Source: an uncultured Devosia sp. | Lineage (GTDB): Bacteria; Pseudomonadota; Alphaproteobacteria; Rhizobiales; Devosiaceae | NCBI GenBank assembly: GCA_934553185.1 | Contig: CAKTFF010000066.1 | Location: 1-8,885, forward strand | Direction: 5' to 3' | DNA: 8,885 nt | Shown: piece by piece, positions 5,927-8,885 of the stretch | Position numbering within the stretch: position 1 is the first letter of the stretch | Layout of the letters: every line of letters starts with the position of its first letter | The notes under the pieces: generated by a model | What the model saw: only the letters and a program-made list of their open reading frames with translations | Databases searched by the model: none | What the model was told of the DNA's origin: nothing | Made by a program: the position numbers and the translations under genes

Positions 5927-7498
5927 ATGCAAAGCACAGACACCCTTGACCACCCGCAATCGATCCTGATCGTCGACTTCGGTTCGCAAGTCACCCAACT
6001 GATTGCGCGCCGCATTCGTGAAACCGGCGTTTATTGCGAAATCCACCCTTTTCAGCATGCCGGCGCCGCCATGGCAACGATGCGGCCACAGGGTGTGGTT
6101 CTGTCGGGCAGCCCCGCCTCGACGCTCGATGAAAACGCGCCCACCATCGATCCGGCTATTCTTGAAGCCGGCGTGCCGATCCTTGGCATCTGTTATGGCC
6201 AGCAGGCCTTGTGCATGGCCCTGGGCGGCAAGGTGGAGGCCGGCCATCATCGCGAGTTCGGCCGGGCTGAGCTTACCGTGGAAAAACCATCGTCGCTTTC
6301 CGAAGGCGTGTGGGAGCTGGGCAGCGAGCATCAGGTCTGGATGAGCCATGGCGATCGCGTTGTCGCCCTGCCCGAAGGCTTCGAGGTGGTCGGCACCTCG
6401 GCCAATGCCCCCTTTGCGATGATCGCCAACGAACAGCGCCGCATCTGGGCCGTGCAGTTCCACCCCGAAGTGGTCCATACCCCTGACGGCGGCAAGCTTT
6501 ACGCCAATTTCGTGCACCACATTTGCGGCATCCCGTCCAACTGGACCATGGCCGCTTATCGCCAGCGCATGATCGAAAAGATCCGCGAACAGGTCGGCAC
6601 CGGCAAGGTGATCTGCGGCCTGTCCGGCGGCGTAGATTCCTCTGTCGCGGCCGTGCTGATCCACGAGGCGATCGGCGACCAGCTCACCTGCATCTATGTC
6701 GACCACGGCCTGATGCGGCTCAACGAGAGCGAGCAGGTCGTGACCATGTTCCGCGACCAGTACAATATTCCGCTGGTGCATGTGGATGCGTCCAAGGTGT
6801 TCCTGCGCGAGCTCGAGGGACAATCCGATCCTGAAACCAAGCGCAAGATCATCGGGCGCCTGTTCATCGAAACCTTCGAGGAAGAGGCGCGCAAGCTCGG
6901 CGGTGCCCAGTTCCTGGCGCAAGGCACGCTTTATCCCGACGTCATCGAATCGGTGTCGTTCACCGGTGGGCCATCGGTCACCATCAAGTCGCACCACAAT
7001 GTGGGCGGTCTGCCCGAGCGCATGAACATGAAGCTGGTGGAGCCGCTGCGCGAGCTGTTCAAGGACGAAGTGCGCGTGCTTGGCCGTGAGCTCGGCCTGC
7101 CCGAAAGCTTTATTGGCCGCCACCCTTTCCCCGGCCCAGGCCTTGCCATCCGCTGCCCCGGCGGCATCACGCCCGAAAAGCTCGACATCCTGCGCAAGGC
7201 AGATGCCATCTATCTTGATGAAATCCGCAAGTCCGGCCAATACGACAAGATCTGGCAGGCCTTTGCCGTGCTCCTGCCGGTACAAACGGTTGGGGTCATG
7301 GGCGACGGGCGCACCTATGAGTTCGTCTGCGCCCTGCGCGCCGTCACCTCCGTCGATGGCATGACAGCGGACTTCTACCAGTTTGATATGAACTTTCTGG
7401 GCCGCACCGCCACGCGCATCATCAACGAAGTGCGCGGCATCAACCGGGTGGTTTATGACGTCACCAGCAAGCCGCCCGGCACCATCGAGTGGGAATAG
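5927..7498 (+). CDS. guaA: GMP synthase (glutamine-hydrolysing)
   Basis: This complete 523-residue enzyme catalyses the last step of GMP synthesis: XMP + ATP + glutamine to GMP + AMP + PPi + glutamate, in the cytosol. The N-terminal class I glutamine amidotransferase domain (about 12-205) starts with [20 protein letters not shown]. It has the nucleophile Cys89 in GICYGQQ (87-93) and the His179/Glu181 pair in QFHPE. The ATP-pyrophosphatase domain has the PP-loop SGGVDSS (233-239) and IYVDHGLMR (256-264). The C-terminal dimerisation domain includes [17 protein letters not shown] (396-412) and ends in the hallmark KPPGTIEWE. Length equals the family norm (about 520-525) and no catalytic residue is missing. 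ATG at 5927 starts 11 residues before the conserved core; no good Shine-Dalgarno precedes it. A probable terminator follows, so it appears to be transcribed alone. Confidence 0.98.
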   Translation: MQSTDTLDHPQSILIVDFGSQVTQLIARRIRETGVYCEIHPFQHAGAAMATMRPQGVVLSGSPASTLDENAPTIDPAILEAGVPILGICYGQQALCMALGGKVEAGHHREFGRAELTVEKPSSLSEGVWELGSEHQVWMSHGDRVVALPEGFEVVGTSANAPFAMIANEQRRIWAVQFHPEVVHTPDGGKLYANFVHHICGIPSNWTMAAYRQRMIEKIREQVGTGKVICGLSGGVDSSVAAVLIHEAIGDQLTCIYVDHGLMRLNESEQVVTMFRDQYNIPLVHVDASKVFLRELEGQSDPETKRKIIGRLFIETFEEEARKLGGAQFLAQGTLYPDVIESVSFTGGPSVTIKSHHNVGGLPERMNMKLVEPLRELFKDEVRVLGRELGLPESFIGRHPFPGPGLAIRCPGGITPEKLDILRKADAIYLDEIRKSGQYDKIWQAFAVLLPVQTVGVMGDGRTYEFVCALRAVTSVDGMTADFYQFDMNFLGRTATRIINEVRGINRVVYDVTSKPPGTIEWE

Positions 7499-7521
7499 TT
7501 TAGTTCCAGCAAAGTGCCGGC

Positions 7522-7550
7522 CGGGCGCTGGCGTGCCGCCCGTTTGCTTT
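7522..7550 (+). terminator. Probable intrinsic terminator after guaA
   Basis: CGGGCG (7522-7527) and CGCCCG (7537-7542) form a perfect 6-bp GC-only stem with a 9-nt loop, followed at once by TTTGCTTT, an interrupted T-run. The stem starts 23 nt after the guaA stop. Upstream AGCAAA (7508-7513) can also pair with TTTGCT (7543-7548), which would extend the stem across an 8-nt bulge. The short, broken T-run makes efficiency uncertain. Confidence 0.5.
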
Positions 7551-7605
7551 CACCGGGCAGCATGCTAAACGTCCCCTCTATCGAAGCGACGACCTTAGGC
7601 AGGCC

Positions 7606-8376
7606 ATGTCCCAGGACAATATTTTCCGTGAAGTCGACGAGGAGTTGCGCGGCGATCGCATGCGCGCCCTGTGGCGTCGTCTTGCGCCCTATGTGATCGG
7701 CGCGGCCGTGGGCGTCGTGGCGCTGGTGGCCGTCAACGAGGGCTGGACCTGGTACCATTCCAACAATGCCGCCCAGTCCTCCGATGAGCTTTATGCCGCC
7801 TTTGACCTGATCGATGGCGGCGACCTGCCAGCGGCACAAAGCCAGCTCGATGCGCTGATCGCCGACGGTTCGGGCAGCTATCCCGTGCTGGCGCAGTTCC
7901 GCAAGGCGGGCGTCCTCGCCAAGGAAGGCGCCGTGACGGATGCCGTTGCCGCCTATGACGCGCTGGCCAACAATCAGTCCAATCCGCGCCTGCGCGAGCT
8001 GGCTCTGGTGCTGGCTGGCATGCTGATGGTGGATGGCGGCACGCTCGCCGATGTTGAATCGCGCGTCGGCACCATCGCCGCCGAAGGCAATCCCTTGCGC
8101 AATGCAGCACGCGAAGCCCTGGGCCTGGCCCAATACAAAGCCGGAGACTTCCCTGCGGCACAGGCGAGCTTTGAAGCCGTGGTCAACGATCCGCTGGCGC
8201 AGAGCACGACCCGCAATCGCATGAGCTTCTACCTGGCGCAGATGCTGTCGCAGGGCGCCATCACCCCTACGAGCGACGTGGAAGCCGCCGCTGACGCGGT
8301 CGACGCAATCGTCAGTGACGAGGCGGCAGCCCCGGCCTCCCCTGCCCCCACCGAAAGCGCGCCAGCCGCCCAATAG
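7606..8376 (+). CDS. Membrane-anchored TPR protein, YfgM-like architecture
   Basis: This 256-residue protein has a short cytoplasmic N-terminus (MSQDNIFREVDEELRGDRMR), one membrane anchor at about 26-44 (LAPYVIGAAVGVVALVAV) after a basic RR stretch, and a periplasmic helical region with TPR-like pairs: ELYAAFDLIDGGDLPAAQSQ (61-80), FRKAGVLAKEGAVTDAVAAY (98-117) and AREALGLAQYKAGDFPAAQA (168-187). The tail (about 238-256) is Ala/Pro/Ser-rich and likely disordered. This layout, and a position just before der, match the YfgM family; E. coli YfgM is an inner-membrane partner of the SecYEG translocon and periplasmic chaperones. Function here is by analogy of architecture and position; the sequence itself is diverged. 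Start ATG 7606 has AGG-type Shine-Dalgarno sequence close upstream. der begins 36 nt downstream, so the pair is probably an operon. Confidence 0.82.
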   Translation: MSQDNIFREVDEELRGDRMRALWRRLAPYVIGAAVGVVALVAVNEGWTWYHSNNAAQSSDELYAAFDLIDGGDLPAAQSQLDALIADGSGSYPVLAQFRKAGVLAKEGAVTDAVAAYDALANNQSNPRLRELALVLAGMLMVDGGTLADVESRVGTIAAEGNPLRNAAREALGLAQYKAGDFPAAQASFEAVVNDPLAQSTTRNRMSFYLAQMLSQGAITPTSDVEAAADAVDAIVSDEAAAPASPAPTESAPAAQ

Positions 8377-8412
8377 CGGCCCGCTCCTTCCTGCCGGATC
8401 GGAACACATCGC

Positions 8413-8885
8413 ATGACCGTCACCGTTGCCATTGTCGGTCGTCCCAATGTCGGCAAATCCACCCTGTTCAACCGCCTCGTCGGCCGCAAGATCGCCCTGG
8501 TGGATGATACGCCCGGCGTCACCCGCGACCGCCGCGAGGCCGAAGGCCGGATTGCCGATCTCACCTTCCGCATCCTCGACACCGCCGGCTACGAGGATGT
8601 CACCGATGGCAGTCTCGAAGACCGGATGCGCCAGCAAACCGAGCTGGCGATTCGGGAAGCCGACGTTATCCTTTTTATGATCGACGCCCGCGCCGGCGTC
8701 GTGCCGCTCGACCAGCGCTTTGCCCAGGTGCTGCGCAAGGCGGGCAAGGATGTGCATCTGGTTGGCAACAAGGCCGAAAGCGGTGCCGCTGAAGCTGGCC
8801 TCGTCGAAGCGTTCAAGCTCGGTTTCGGCGAGCCGATCGCCCTATCGGCCGAGCACGGGCTGGGCCTGGCGGAGCTTTACTCCAT
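8413..8885 (+). CDS. der: Ribosome biogenesis GTPase Der (EngA), N-terminal part
   Basis: The frame stays open to the window edge, giving 157 residues of the first of Der's two tandem GTPase domains; the second G domain and the KH-like domain lie outside. Visible motifs are G1 GRPNVGKS (9-16), G2 Thr37 in TPGVTRD, G3 DTAG (56-59), G4 NKAE (119-122) and G5 SAEHG (145-149). Der is an essential GTPase that assists late assembly of the 50S subunit. G4 has Glu in place of the canonical Asp of NKxD; as I recall, alphaproteobacterial Der proteins commonly carry NKAE in the first domain, so this looks lineage-typical rather than damaged. The ATG at 8413 is preceded by GGA at 8401-8403 and starts right at the conserved core. 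It is probably co-transcribed with the TPR gene. Confidence 0.97.
   Translation, partial: MTVTVAIVGRPNVGKSTLFNRLVGRKIALVDDTPGVTRDRREAEGRIADLTFRILDTAGYEDVTDGSLEDRMRQQTELAIREADVILFMIDARAGVVPLDQRFAQVLRKAGKDVHLVGNKAESGAAEAGLVEAFKLGFGEPIALSAEHGLGLAELYS

Noticed and set aside
5795..7285. 496-codon open frame on the minus strand, antisense to guaA
   Set aside because: It lies entirely opposite a complete, highly conserved GMP synthase. Its product is rich in His, Asp, Gly and Ala with no recognisable domain, which is typical of the mirror frame of a GC-rich gene.
7453..8757. 434-codon open frame on the minus strand across the guaA end, TPR gene and der
   Set aside because: It is antisense to three supported genes, has no domain or ribosome-binding site I recognise, and has shadow-frame composition.

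Overview
This window is GC-rich (roughly 60-65 % by eye) chromosomal DNA. It most likely comes from an alphaproteobacterium of the order Hyphomicrobiales (Rhizobiales), with a Devosia-like genus as a guess. The evidence is the protein sequences: an alphaproteobacterial-style Der with NKAE in its first G4 motif, a MAPEG protein next to an RsmB/NOP methyltransferase near guaA, and a single-TM TPR protein next to der. Coding density is very high. No gap exceeds about 160 bp. There are no RNA genes, insertion sequences, CRISPR arrays or phage genes.

Layout. (1) Positions 1-858, plus strand: the C-terminal end of a short-chain dehydrogenase, then a GNAT acetyltransferase starting inside its stop codon (TGATG). 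(2) Positions 855-2177, minus strand: a CNNM/HlyC-CorC membrane protein with CBS domains. Its stop codon shares a CTAG with the GNAT stop. (3) A 156-bp divergent spacer, then a plus-strand cluster at 2334-4606: a MAPEG membrane protein, an RsmB/NOP rRNA (cytosine-C5) methyltransferase abutting it (TGA then ATG with no gap), and TspO. The 50-nt gap before tspO can fold into a hairpin that buries the tspO Shine-Dalgarno. (4) Positions 4575-5798, minus strand: an acyltransferase-3 (OafA-like) membrane enzyme whose 3' end overlaps tspO by 32 bp. (5) A 128-bp divergent spacer with several inverted repeats, then guaA (complete GMP synthase) and a likely terminator. (6) A TPR protein of YfgM-like architecture followed 36 nt later by der, which is cut by the window end.

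The genes do not form one pathway. They combine housekeeping functions (GMP synthesis, rRNA methylation, 50S ribosome assembly) with cell-envelope functions (MAPEG, TspO, acyltransferase, CNNM, YfgM-like). I do not see a clearly new multi-gene system. The best leads are non-coding: the hairpin covering the tspO ribosome-binding site, and the inverted repeats in the guaA/acyltransferase promoter region.
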